Part shown: positions 45,512 through 56,627 of the stretch, one piece after another
How positions within the stretch are numbered: position 1 is the first letter of the stretch
Layout of the letters: each line of letters opens with the position of its first letter
Program-made: the position numbers and the translations under genes
Notes under the pieces: model-generated
Database searches by the model: none
The model's input: the letters and a program-made list of their open reading frames with translations, nothing else
What the model was told of the DNA's origin: nothing
From: Thioclava nitratireducens
GTDB lineage: Bacteria > Pseudomonadota > Alphaproteobacteria > Rhodobacterales > Rhodobacteraceae
Length of the DNA: 64,000 nucleotides
Assembly: GCF_001940525.2 (NCBI RefSeq)
Contig: NZ_CP019437.1
Coordinates: forward strand, 2,901,501 to 2,965,500
Direction of reading: 5' to 3'

Positions 45512-47316
45512 ATGACCCTCGATGCCACAATCGCCCGTGTGACCGACCGAATCCGCGCCCGCTCCGAAGGCCCGCGCGGCGACTATCTCGCCCGGATGCA
45601 GGCCGCCGCCGATGCAGGGCCCGCCCGGGCGCATCTCAGCTGCGGCAACCAGGCCCATGCCTATGCCGCGATGGGAGAGGACAAGGACAAGCTCGCCGGC
45701 GAACGCGCCCCAACGTGGGCATCGTGACCGCCTATAACGACATGCTCTCGGCCCACCAGCCCTTCGAAACCTTCCCGCAGACGATCAAGGCTGCGCTGCG
45801 CGAGGTGGGGGCGACGGCACAGGTCGCGGGCGGGGTGCCCGCGATGTGCGACGGCGTCACACAGGGCCAGCCGGGTATGGACCTGTCGCTCTTCTCGCGC
45901 GACGTGATCGCGATGGCCGCGGCAGTGGCGCTCAGCCACAACACCTTCGACGCGGCGCTCTACCTCGGCGTCTGCGACAAGATCGTGCCCGGGCTCATCA
46001 TGGCCGCCGCGACCTTCGGGCATATCCCGGCGATCTTCATCCCCGCGGGGCCGATGACGACCGGCCTGCCCAATGACGAGAAGGCCAAGGTGCGCCAGCA
46101 ATTCGCCGCCGGCGAAGTCGGCCGCGACGCGCTGATGGCCGCAGAGATGGCTTCCTATCATGGTCCAGGCACCTGCACTTTCTACGGCACCGCGAATACC
46201 AACCAGATGCTGATGGAGTTCATGGGTCTTCACCTGCCCGGCGCCTCCTTCGTGAACCCGAACACGCCGCTACGCGAGGCGCTGACGGTCGCAGGCGCGA
46301 AACGCGCCGCCGAGATCACCGCGCTCGGCAATGACTACCGCCCGGCGTCGGAAGTGCTCGACGAGAAGGCCTTCGTGAACGGAATGGTGGGGCTGATGGC
46401 CACCGGTGGCTCGACCAACCATGTGCTGCACCTGCCGGCGATGGCGCGCGCCGCCGGGATCGTGCTCGATCTGGAAGATTTCGACGAGATTTCCTCGGTC
46501 GTGCCGCTGATGGCGAAAGTCTACCCCAACGGCCTCGCCGACGTGAACCACTTCCACGCCGCGGGCGGTCTGCAATTCATGATCCGTCATCTGCTCGACG
46601 CGGGCCTGCTGCACGAGGACGCCAAGACCGTCGCGGGCGACGGGCTGACCCGCTACACGCAGGAGCCGAAGATCACCGAGGACGGTCTGGTCTGGGAAGA
46701 GGCCGATCCCGAGAGCCAGAACGAAAAGATTCTGCGCAAACCCGCCGATCCGTTCCAGAAGACCGGTGGCCTGAAGCAGCTCGAAGGCAATCTCGGCCGC
46801 GGCGTGATCAAGGTTTCCGCCGTCGCGCCGGAGCGCCATGTGATCGAGGCGCCGGTCCGCGTCTTCAAGGAACAGCACGAGGTGAAGGACGCCTTCAAGG
46901 CGGGCGAATTCACCTCGGACACGATCGTCGTGGTGCGCTTCCAGGGACCTAAGGCGAACGGGATGCCGGAGTTGCACTCGCTCACGCCGACCCTCGCAGT
47001 GCTGCAGGATCGCGGGCTGAAAGTGGCGCTGGTCACCGATGGCCGGATGTCGGGCGCATCGGGCAAGGTTCCCGCAGCAATCCATGTCTCCCCCGAGGCC
47101 GCCGATGGCGGGCCGCTTGCGAAGCTGCAGGACGGCGATATGGTGCGGCTCGACGCGACGACGGGCGAGCTGACCTGCCTGAGCGAAGGCTTCGAGAGCC
47201 GCGCGCCGGTCGAGCCCGACCTCAGCGGCAACCAGTTCGGCCTCGGCCGCGAGCTGTTCGGCGCCTTCCGCACCCATGTCGGCCCGTCCACCAAAGGCGC
47301 CTCCGTGGTGCTTTGA
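45512..47316 (+). pseudogene. edd: 6-phosphogluconate dehydratase, frameshifted near the N-terminus
   Basis: Edd dehydrates 6-phosphogluconate to KDPG, the first dedicated Entner-Doudoroff step, with an Fe-S cluster. From the ATG at 45512 (AAGGAAAGG upstream) the frame runs [19 protein letters not shown] to KLAGERAP, then breaks at the C-run 45708-45711. The frame one base back resumes with [19 protein letters not shown], the cluster-region [45 protein letters not shown] and, at the end, [23 protein letters not shown]. Adding one C restores a 601-residue enzyme of normal length. Everything after the break is intact, which suggests a very recent lesion or a sequence error. It is followed by a repeat and eda. 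Confidence 0.88.
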
Positions 47317-47326
47317 GTTTTCTTGC

Positions 47327-47401
47327 CTCCGGCGGGGATATTTCCACCAAGGCGAAAACAGGGTTCTGCTTTCGGCTTGGCAAGAAATATCCCCCGCGGA
47401 G
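47327..47401. repeat. Intergenic GGGATATTT palindromic repeat, copy 3
   Basis: CTCCGGCGGGGATATTT (47327-47343) opposes AAATATCCCCCGCGGAG (47385-47401). The inner arms CCAAGGCGAAAACAG and CTGCTTTCGGCTTGG also pair. It sits between edd and eda and is nearly the same as copy 2 at 9091-9166, including the identical outer arms. Confidence 0.75.
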
Positions 47402-47449
47402 CGTCCTTCCCTCTCCGCCCGCATGGGCGACCCAGACTGGAGTGATCCG

Positions 47450-48090
47450 ATGACCCCGAGTGAACAATCCGCATCCGCCCGCAAGATCTGCGAACTGGCC
47501 CCGATCGTGCCGGTGATCGTGGTGAAGGATGTGGCCCATGCCGCCCTCTTGCCAAGGCGCTCGTCGCGGGCGGCCTGCCTGCGCTGGAAGTGACGCTGCG
47601 CACGCCCTGCGCGCTCGACGCGATCCGCGCCATGGCCGATGTCGAAGGCGGCGTGGTCGGCGCGGGGACGCTGCTGACCCCCGCCGATGTGAAAGCCGCG
47701 AAAGCCGCGGGCGCGAAATTCGGCGTGTCGCCCGGCGCGACCGAGACCCTGGTGAAGGCCTGCGAGGACGAAGGCCTGCCGCTGCTGCCCGGTGCGGCCA
47801 CTGCATCCGAAGTGATGAAGCTTCTCGAGATGGGTTACGACGTGCTGAAGTTTTTCCCGGCGGAAGCTTCGGGCGGCGCGCCTGCGCTGAAGGCGATCGG
47901 GGCCCCGATCCCCCAGGTCAGCTTCTGCCCGACGGGCGGCGTCAGCATGAAAAACGCCAATGATTACCTGAGCCTGCCCAACGTTCTTTGCGCAGGCGGC
48001 TCCTGGGTCGCGCCCGATGCGATGGTGCAATCGGGCGACTGGGCCGGGATCGAAGCGCTTGCGCGCGAGGCGGCGGCGCTGCCGCGCTAA
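47450..48090 (+). pseudogene. eda: KDPG/KHG aldolase, frameshifted near the N-terminus
   Basis: Eda cleaves 2-keto-3-deoxy-6-phosphogluconate to pyruvate and glyceraldehyde 3-phosphate. From ATG 47450 the sequence is KICELAPIVPVIVVKDVAHAA, then leaves frame at the C-run 47544-47546. In the shifted frame it continues ALEVTLRTPCALDAIRAMA, VVGAGTLLTPADVKAAKAAGAKFGVSPG and the Schiff-base Lys region DVLKFFPAE, ending GWAGIEALAR-like at 48090. One added C restores about 213 residues, a normal length (LAKALVAGGLPALEVTLRTP). Both edd and eda being broken in the same way is unusual; see findings. Confidence 0.88.
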
Positions 48091-48098
48091 TCGCCCTG

Positions 48099-48380
48099 CT
48101 AGGGACGACGCGCCCGCCAGCCGCCGCGCCGCATCGGTGGGGCGCTTTCGCGGGTCAGACCTTCTTCGAGCACCCGGGTCATCGGGTGCTCGGGCGGCGC
48201 CTGATACGCCGCGAGCACGGTGCGCATCGCTTCGCTCGCATCCATCCCCGGCCCGAGGCTCAACGCCCAGTCCATGAAGATCGAGCGGCACTCTTCCATA
48301 GTGATCCCGTCGATCTTGAAGCTCTCGCGGATCAGCCCTTTCGGGTCCGCCTCGCTCAATTCCATAAGTTTGCGCGCCAT
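48099..48380 (-). CDS. Small conserved hypothetical protein downstream of glnE
   Basis: A 93-residue cytoplasmic protein. The first two-thirds (LMELSEADPKGLIRESFKIDGITMEECRSIFMDWALSLGP and MDASEAMRTVLAAYQ) are helical with no membrane segment. The tail APPMRRGGWRARRP is strongly basic. I do not recognise a named domain. Its ATG at 48380 directly abuts the glnE stop (48381-48383), so the pair is likely co-transcribed. It converges with eda, 8 bp apart. Confidence 0.65.
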   Translation of the reverse strand: MARKLMELSEADPKGLIRESFKIDGITMEECRSIFMDWALSLGPGMDASEAMRTVLAAYQAPPEHPMTRVLEEGLTRESAPPMRRGGWRARRP

Positions 48381-51154
48381 TCAGCCCTCCAGAGCCCTGT
48401 CCACGATGGCGGCTGTCTCGGTCGTGACCTCGCTCAGACGCGCCGCCAGAGCATCGAGATCATCCAGCCCCGTCTCGCGCAACAGGAAAGCGCGGCCGCC
48501 TTCTCCGATCGCCGCCATATCCAAGGGCTTCTCGCTCAGCAAGCGCCCGCCTGCCTGCAGTCGCCACAGCAGACGATAGGCCGAGGCAAGCGCCTCACCC
48601 TCCTCGCGGGTCACGAACCCGCCGCGGGGGCCTGCGCGCAGCTGCGCCTCCACCTTGCGCGCCGGGACGCCCGCGCGGAGCGCGAAACTCTGGGCGAGCA
48701 GTTCGATATCCTGCAGCCGTCCGGGGCCGACCTTCGCCTCCCAATCGCCATCGGGGGCTTTGGCCGCGAAGATCCGCGCCCGCATCTGCGCCAGATCGCG
48801 CAGCACCTCGGCGCCGCCGCCTTTCGCCTGTAGAACCTTCAGCCGGATCGCCTCGACCCGATCGGCCAGATCGGCGCTGCCGGCGACCGGGCGCGCCCGG
48901 GTGAGCGCCAGATGCTCCCAGGTCCAGGCCTCCTCCATTTGGTAGCTCTCGAAGCTTTGTACCGAGGTCGCGACAGGCCCCTGCTTGCCCGAGGGGCGCA
49001 GCCGCATATCCACCTCGTAGAGCGTCCCTTCCGGCATCGGCGCGCTGAGCGCGGTGATCAGCGCCTGCGTGAGCTTCGCATAGTAAGCCCTTGAGGCAAG
49101 TGGCTTCTTGCCATCCGAGAACTCCTCCCCATCGGCGTCATAGATCACAATCAGATCGAGATCGGATTGCGCATTCAGCCGCTCGGCCCCGAGGCTACCC
49201 ATGCCCAGAACCACCGCCCCTTGCCCGGGCATGACCCGTAGCGGAGCGCGAATTCGCCCTGCACGACCGGCCAGAGCGCGCCCAGCACCGCGCCGGCCAC
49301 ATCGGCATATTGGCCCGCGGCTTCTGACGCATCGACGAGACCGCGCAGGTGATGCACGCCCACGCGGAATTTCCACTCTTTCGCCCAACGCCGCGCCGCA
49401 ATCAACGCGGCCTCGTAATCGTCGGCGCGCTCCATCAGCCGGGCGAGATCGGCTTCCAGCGCAGATTTTCCCGGCCAGGGCGCGAAGAACGAGCCGCCGA
49501 GAACCGCGTCCAGCACCCCGGCATTGCGCGACAGGTAGCTCGCGAGCCCCGGCGCCGTGGCGCAGATGTCGACGATGAGATCGACCAGTTGCGGATTGGC
49601 TTCGAACAGAGAGAACAGCTGCACGCCCGCGGGCAGCCCCTTGAGGAAGCCGTCGAACTGGGTGAGTGCTTCCTCCATGTTTGCTGCGCGCCGCATCCGG
49701 TCGAGCAGTTCCGGCTCCAGCCGCTTGAAGATCGCGCGCCCCCGCTCGGATCGGAGCGCCGGATAGCCCGTCCAGCCCTCGACGATCTCACGCGCGGCGT
49801 CGCTCAGTTCGGGGCGCTCGGCGGCGGCATCGGGGGCGAAGAAATCATTCGTCAGGCTTTCGACCCGCTCCAACCGGTCGCGCAGCCGATCGCGCCAGCG
49901 GGCCACATCGCCCTCGCCCATCATAGCGGCGATCCGGGCGAGCCCCTCTTCATTGCCGGGCAGAATCTGGGTCTGGGCGTCGCCCACCATCTGCAGACGG
50001 TGCTCGATCTCGCGATGCTCGCGGTAATGACCGATCAGTTCCTCCGCGACATCCTCGGCCACCCAAGTCTTCGCGGCGAGCGCACGCAGCCCGCCCACCG
50101 TGGTCCGGTCGCGCAGCGTCTCGTCGCGCCCGCCTGCGATCAGTTGCCGGGTCTGGGTGAAGAACTCGATCTCGCGGATGCCGCCCTGACCGAGCTTGAT
50201 ATTGTGGCCTGCCACCTCGATCGGACCGTGCAGCCCCTTATGTTCGCGGATGCGCAGGCGCATGTCGTGTGCGTCCTGAATCGCCGCGAAATCGAGATGC
50301 TTGCGCCAGACGAAAGGCCGCAGGCGTTCAAGGAACTGCTCTCCCGCCGCGAGATCCCCCGCGCAGGGACGTGCCTTGATATAGGCCGCGCGCTCCCATG
50401 TCCGGCCTTCGGCCTCGTAATAGAGCTCCGCCGATCCCATCGAGATGCAGACCGGCGTGACGGCGGCATCGGGGCGCAGGCGCAGGTCGGTGCGAAAGAC
50501 GTAACCCTCGGACGTGCGATCGTTTAGCATCGCCGCCATCTTGCGCGTCGCCCGGATCAGTGCGCTGCGCGCCTCCATCGCGTCATCGGGGTCGTACCGG
50601 CTTTCATCGAAAAGGCAGATCAGGTCGATATCGGAGGAGTAGTTCAGCTCCCCTGCCCCCATCTTACCCATCGCGAGCGCGACCATCCCGGCGGCGCTCT
50701 CGACATCATCGTCGCTCGCACCGGGTATCTTGCCGCGGCGGATTTCCTCGGCCACCAGCCGCTTCATCGCGAGATCGACCGCGATATCGGCGAGCCGCGT
50801 CAAGGCGCCGGTCACTTCCTCGAGACACCAGACGCCACCGAGATCGGCCAGTCCCGCGAGCAGCGCGACCCGCCGCTTCGCCCGGCGCAGTTCGCTCGGT
50901 AGATCGGCGAGGCTGACGGGCGTGATCCGCGCGAATTCATCGGCCAGCGCAGCTTCCGGATTGACTGAAAGCGCAGACCGCAGCCACTCGGCCTCTTTCT
51001 CCATCAGGCCTTTGAGATATGGGCTGCAACCCGCCGTGCCCCCTAACAATTCGCGCAACTCCGGCGCGAAATCGGAAAACAGCTCTTCGGCCTCGGCGGC
51101 GCGGTCGGGCTCGAAAGGCAGGGGCGAACGGGTGAGACGCGAGGCAAACGGCAT
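48381..51154 (-). pseudogene. glnE: Bifunctional glutamine synthetase adenylyltransferase/deadenylase, frameshifted
   Basis: GlnE adenylylates and deadenylylates glutamine synthetase according to nitrogen status. From the ATG at 51154 (PFASRLTRSPLPFEPD) the frame encodes the N-terminal deadenylase nucleotidyltransferase domain (GELNYSSDIDLICLFDESRY) and helical linker. It breaks at LRYGS where the + strand has CCC at 49235-49237. The other frame continues MPGQGAVVLGMGSLGAERLNAQSDLDLIVIYDADG, the second (adenylyl transferase) domain, to 48381. One extra base restores VQGEFALRYGVMPGQGAVVLGMG and a protein of about 924 residues, the usual size. Both active-site motifs are intact, so the lesion looks recent or artefactual. 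Confidence 0.88.
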
Positions 51155-51280
51155 GGCGCCATGCTTACGCCGCCAAGCGGGCCGGTCAATGGGGATTGCT
51201 GTCACGCGCCATCTGGCCATAACTACACCCCGCCCCGGGGCGCATCCGCGCCCTGACCGCAGACCGTCCGGAGCCTCGCC

Positions 51281-51748
51281 ATGAGCAAATCCCTGAAACG
51301 CGTTCGTGCCGCCCTCGAAGCCGCGGGCGCACCTTTCGAGATCACCGAACCGGGCGAGGCCCGAACTGCCGAGATGGCGGCGCAGGCGGTGGGCTGCGAG
51401 GTCGATCAGATCGCGAAATCCATCATCTTTCGCGGAGAAGACAGCGGCCATGTCGTGCTCTTCATTACCGCAGGCGGCAACCGGGTGAGCGCCGAGAAGG
51501 CGAGCGCTGTCGCGGGCCAGCCCTTGGGCAAGGCAGACGCGGGGCTGATCCGCGCGGAGACCGGCTTCGCGATCGGCGGCGTCGCGCCGCTGGGTCATGT
51601 CGGGCCGGTAACGGCTTTCCTCGACCCCCGGCTGTTCGATTTCGATACCGTTTGGGCCGCAGCGGGCACGCCTCGGCACGTTTTTGCCATCGCCCCGGCC
51701 GACCTGGAACGGATCAGCGGCGCGAAACGGGCCGATTTCACCGAATAA
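51281..51748 (+). CDS. YbaK/EbsC (aminoacyl-tRNA deacylase-like) protein
   Basis: A 155-residue YbaK-like protein. The N-terminal helix VRAALEAAGAPFEITEPGEARTAEMAAQAVGCEVDQIAKSIIFRGED includes the conserved Lys (IAKSIIF), and FAIGGVAPLGHVGPVTAFLDPRL carries the family GGxxPxGH motif. Such proteins hydrolyse mischarged aminoacyl-tRNA (Cys-tRNAPro type) or related substrates; the exact tRNA is inferred only from family. It diverges from glnE and is followed by the DUF2852 gene. Confidence 0.9.
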   Translation: MSKSLKRVRAALEAAGAPFEITEPGEARTAEMAAQAVGCEVDQIAKSIIFRGEDSGHVVLFITAGGNRVSAEKASAVAGQPLGKADAGLIRAETGFAIGGVAPLGHVGPVTAFLDPRLFDFDTVWAAAGTPRHVFAIAPADLERISGAKRADFTE

Positions 51749-51874
51749 AACAAAGCAATTTCGGTGCCTTGCGGCAAAAATGTAAAAATCGTTTACATCC
51801 CCCTTGCAAGACACGGTCCGACTTCCGATCTTGGAGATGTGAAAGGAATTCACATACTCAACCCGGAGGTTCCA

Positions 51875-52330
51875 ATGTCCGCCTATTCCACCAACTCCAT
51901 GCCCGTCGCGGTTGGTAACTGGTTTACCCGCGCCGTTAACTGGATGGATGGGAACGGCCCCGGCGCCTGGATCGCGCTGATGGTGGCCGGCTTCATCTTC
52001 GCAGGCCCCCTCGGCCTCGTCATTCTCGCCTTCATCCTGTTCACCGGCCGCTTCGGGCGTCGCTGGCGCACGGGTCAGGCGGTGCAGAAACGCGGCTTCG
52101 GCTGCTACGGCGCCGGTGGCGTCCATGTTTCGCGCTCGACCGGCAACGCCGCGTTCGACGCCTACAAGGCCGACACGCTCGAGCGACTGCAGCGCGAACA
52201 GCAGGAATTCGAAGAGTTCCTCGGCCGTCTGCGCGAAGCCCGCGACAAGGCAGAGTTCGACCAGTACATGGAAGAGCGCGCCAAGGAAGCGGCCCAGTCG
52301 GAGAACACCTCCGAAGAGGCGAAAGCCTAA
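51875..52330 (+). CDS. DUF2852 family membrane protein
   Basis: A 151-residue protein of the DUF2852 family, common in alphaproteobacteria. Residues about 26-50 form one strong transmembrane helix (GAWIALMVAGFIFAGPLGLVILAFILF). The C-terminal cytoplasmic half is a long charged helix (AFDAYKADTLERLQREQQEFEEFLGRLREARDKAEFDQYMEERA) with coiled-coil character. The ATG at 51875 is chosen for its CGGAGG site; the frame extends 111 bp upstream without features. Function unknown. The hairpin terminator at 52359 follows. Confidence 0.85.
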   Translation: MSAYSTNSMPVAVGNWFTRAVNWMDGNGPGAWIALMVAGFIFAGPLGLVILAFILFTGRFGRRWRTGQAVQKRGFGCYGAGGVHVSRSTGNAAFDAYKADTLERLQREQQEFEEFLGRLREARDKAEFDQYMEERAKEAAQSENTSEEAKA

Positions 52331-52358
52331 CCATATAGACAGTTCGCGACGCGAATTC

Positions 52359-52390
52359 AGCGCCCCGGTTGACCTGACCGGGGCGCTTTC
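52359..52390 (+). terminator. Rho-independent terminator after DUF2852 gene
   Basis: AGCGCCCCGGT (52359-52369) pairs perfectly with ACCGGGGCGCT (52377-52387), 7-nt loop, followed by TTTCT. Confidence 0.88.
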
Positions 52391-52469
52391 TATGTCGTCA
52401 CCATGAAACACTTGGCGGGTGAGCGCTCCTTTGCTAGCCTGCCGCCACCCCTCCCCAACGAGGCTTTTG

Positions 52470-53300
52470 ATGCGCCATTCGCTTCCGCTTGCACCGCAGT
52501 TCTATGTAACCGCGCCGCAGCCCTGCCCCTATCTGGACGGCAGGTCGGAACGAAAACTGTTCACCGCCTTGCAGGGCGAGTCCGCCGAGAAGCTCAACAA
52601 CGCGCTTTCGCGCCAAGGCTTTCGCCGGTCACAGAACGTGCTCTATCGGCCGTCCTGCGCCGATTGCACCGCGTGCCTGTCGGCCCGCATACGGGTCGCC
52701 GATTTCAAACTGTCGAAATCGCAGCGCCGGGTGATGAAGAAGAACGGCGACCTGCGGCGCACCGCGACGTCTCCCTGGGCGACAGAAGAGCAATTCGCCC
52801 TGTTCCGCCGCTATCTCGATGCGCGCCACGCCGATGGCGGCATGGCCGACATGGATATCTTCGAATTCGCCGCGATGATCGAGGAGACGCCCGTGAAATC
52901 GCGGGTCATCGAATATCGCGAGACCGCGGCCACTCCCGACAGCATGCGCGCGCTGATCGCGACCTGCCTGACCGATGTGCTCGATGACGGGCTGTCGATG
53001 GTCTATTCCTTCTACGAGCCTGAACGCATCCGCGACTCCCTCGGGACATACCTCATTCTCGACCATGTCGAGATCGCGAAGCGCGTGGGCCTTCCTTACG
53101 TATATCTGGGCTATTGGGTACCCGGCTCGCCGAAGATGAACTACAAGGCGAACTTCTCCGCGCTCGAGATCTACAAGGGCGGCAAATGGACCGATATCGG
53201 TGATCCCGCCAAGCACGAGACCGAGACGCATCCGCTCTCGGTGCCGCCGATCGCAGAACAGGTCGCGCGAATCCAGCTCCCCGACACACGCAACAGTTGA
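52470..53300 (+). CDS. bpt: Aspartate/glutamate leucyltransferase (arginyl-transferase family)
   Basis: Bpt transfers Leu (or related residues) from tRNA to N-terminal Asp/Glu of proteins, marking them for the N-end rule ClpS/ClpAP pathway. The 276-residue protein has the ATE-type zinc-like motif [14 protein letters not shown] at the N-terminus and [12 protein letters not shown] at about residues 65-76. The conserved R-rich helix [11 protein letters not shown] follows, with [19 protein letters not shown] and [22 protein letters not shown] segments. The ATG at 52470 has GAGG upstream; an upstream in-frame ATG (52419) is less likely. It is a standalone gene between two terminator-bounded units. 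Confidence 0.93.
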   Translation: MRHSLPLAPQFYVTAPQPCPYLDGRSERKLFTALQGESAEKLNNALSRQGFRRSQNVLYRPSCADCTACLSARIRVADFKLSKSQRRVMKKNGDLRRTATSPWATEEQFALFRRYLDARHADGGMADMDIFEFAAMIEETPVKSRVIEYRETAATPDSMRALIATCLTDVLDDGLSMVYSFYEPERIRDSLGTYLILDHVEIAKRVGLPYVYLGYWVPGSPKMNYKANFSALEIYKGGKWTDIGDPAKHETETHPLSVPPIAEQVARIQLPDTRNS

Positions 53301-53534
53301 GCCACCACCACGCGCCGCCCACGCTCTCGCAGACGACTGCTCAACCGTTCGGCACTCGCCGTATGTCAAATGATTTTTTTAAAACTTTTCCACGACTTCC
53401 GTTGATTACGCGCGCGTGAACTCTGGACACTCCCGGCCTGTGGTGAAACGGTCCCGGCAGACCCGCCACGGAGGATACGAGGTGGGTGGCGAGGCGCGTC
53501 CTCGCGCAACGGAGCAATAATGGGAGGATCCTAA

Positions 53535-54632
<1,098 letters not shown>

Positions 54633-54663
54633 GCCGCCCAAACTGGTCAAGCCAGAGAACCGA

Positions 54664-54694
54664 AGCCCCGGCGCGCTGCGCGCTGGGGCTTTTT
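54664..54694 (+). terminator. Rho-independent terminator after the first TRAP receptor gene
   Basis: The AGCCCCGGCGCG stem pairs with CGCGCTGGGGCT (one G-T pair), with only a CTG-sized apical loop, and is followed by TTTTT at 54690-54694. Confidence 0.85.
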
Positions 54695-54821
54695 CTATGC
54701 CTGCACGAGACCAGGCGCCGGGCGGACATTCTGCGCGTGCAATGCTACATTGCAGCATGATTTCGGAACTGTGACCACACACGACATAAAATTGCGTGAT
54801 GCCCGGTTTACACCCGGAACC

Positions 54822-56037
<1,216 letters not shown>

Positions 56038-56060
56038 ACCACGCCCAGCGTGAAACGAGA

Positions 56061-56093
56061 AGGCCCCGGGGTTCGCGCCCCGGGGCCTTTTTC
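56061..56093 (+). terminator. Rho-independent terminator after the second TRAP receptor gene
   Basis: AGGCCCCGGGG (56061-56071) pairs perfectly with CCCCGGGGCCT (56078-56088), with a 6-nt loop, followed by TTTTT. Confidence 0.9.
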
Positions 56094-56113
56094 GATCCGG
56101 GTGCGGCCCGACC

Positions 56114-56281
56114 TCACTTCGTGGTCGCGGCCCCTGCCGTCGCGCCTGCCACGGCCCCCACGGGTCCGGCCACGACAAGCCCGCCGACGCCGCCAGTGGC
56201 TGCGCGTTCGGTGGTGGTATCTCCACAGGCCGCGAGCGAAACCAGCAGGCCGCCCGCCATCACAATCGTCGCAATTCGCAT
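56114..56281 (-). CDS. Tiny glycine-zipper lipoprotein (55 residues), copy A
   Basis: A short gene starting ATG at 56281 and ending TGA at 56114. The product is MRIATIVMAGGLLVSLAACG at the N-terminus, a lipoprotein signal with lipobox SLAAC at residue 19, then DTTTERAATGGVGGLVVAGP and VGAVAGATAGAATTK. The mature chain is a glycine zipper, a repeated G-xxx-G hydrophobic segment as in OsmB/Rcs-type small lipoproteins. It lies close to an almost identical gene (56381-56551), pointing to tandem duplication. Function unknown; probably outer-membrane or periplasmic. Confidence 0.7.
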   Translation of the reverse strand: MRIATIVMAGGLLVSLAACGDTTTERAATGGVGGLVVAGPVGAVAGATAGAATTK

Positions 56282-56380
56282 CTTCTCGTCCTTTCGATAG
56301 CAGCCGCAACGCGCGACCTTCTCAAGGACAAGACGCCGAGACGCCTTTCGCGGTTCCCAAGCTCCGTGAAAGGCTGCTCG

Positions 56381-56551
56381 TCAGTTCCTGCGCGTCACCA
56401 CACCTAGCCCGGCCCCGACGACCGCTCCGACAGGCCCCGCCACGACGAGACCGGCCACGCCGCCCGTCGCCGCCCGCTGCTCCTTGGTCTCACCACAGCC
56501 CGCCAGCGCAAGCAACGAAACCCCGAAAATCACCAGAAGAGGATACCGCAT
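56381..56551 (-). CDS. Tiny glycine-zipper lipoprotein (56 residues), copy B
   Basis: ATG at 56551, TGA at 56381. The product starts MRYPLLVIFGVSLLALAGCG (lipobox LAGC) and continues ETKEQRAATGGVAGLVVAGP then VGAVVGAGLGVVTRRN. The segment AATGG-V-x-GLVVAGPVGAV is the same as in copy A, whereas signal peptides differ, so the glycine zipper is what is kept. It lies downstream of the dctM terminator on the same strand, with no clear promoter of its own seen by eye. Confidence 0.7.
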   Translation of the reverse strand: MRYPLLVIFGVSLLALAGCGETKEQRAATGGVAGLVVAGPVGAVVGAGLGVVTRRN

Positions 56552-56576
56552 CCCTCGCCCTCCACTCTCTCTCTAT

Positions 56577-56606
56577 AAAAAAGGGGCGGCCCCTGAAGGC
56601 CGCCCC
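56577..56606 (-). terminator. Rho-independent terminator after dctM
   Basis: GGGGCGGCC (56583-56591) pairs perfectly with GGCCGCCCC (56598-56606) around CCTGAA. Six As at 56577-56582 give a T-run on the minus strand. It sits about 20 bp past the dctM stop. Confidence 0.88.
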
Positions 56607-56627
56607 GATCTTTCATTTTACGGTCGA

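Noticed and set aside
46270..48291. A 673-codon antisense open frame across edd and eda.
   Set aside because: Composition is typical of an antisense shadow; the plus strand has strong Edd and Eda motifs.
53301..53534. A copy of the GGTCAAGT inverted repeat before the first TRAP receptor gene.
   Set aside because: Only a distant GGTGAAACGGTCC was seen, which does not match well enough.
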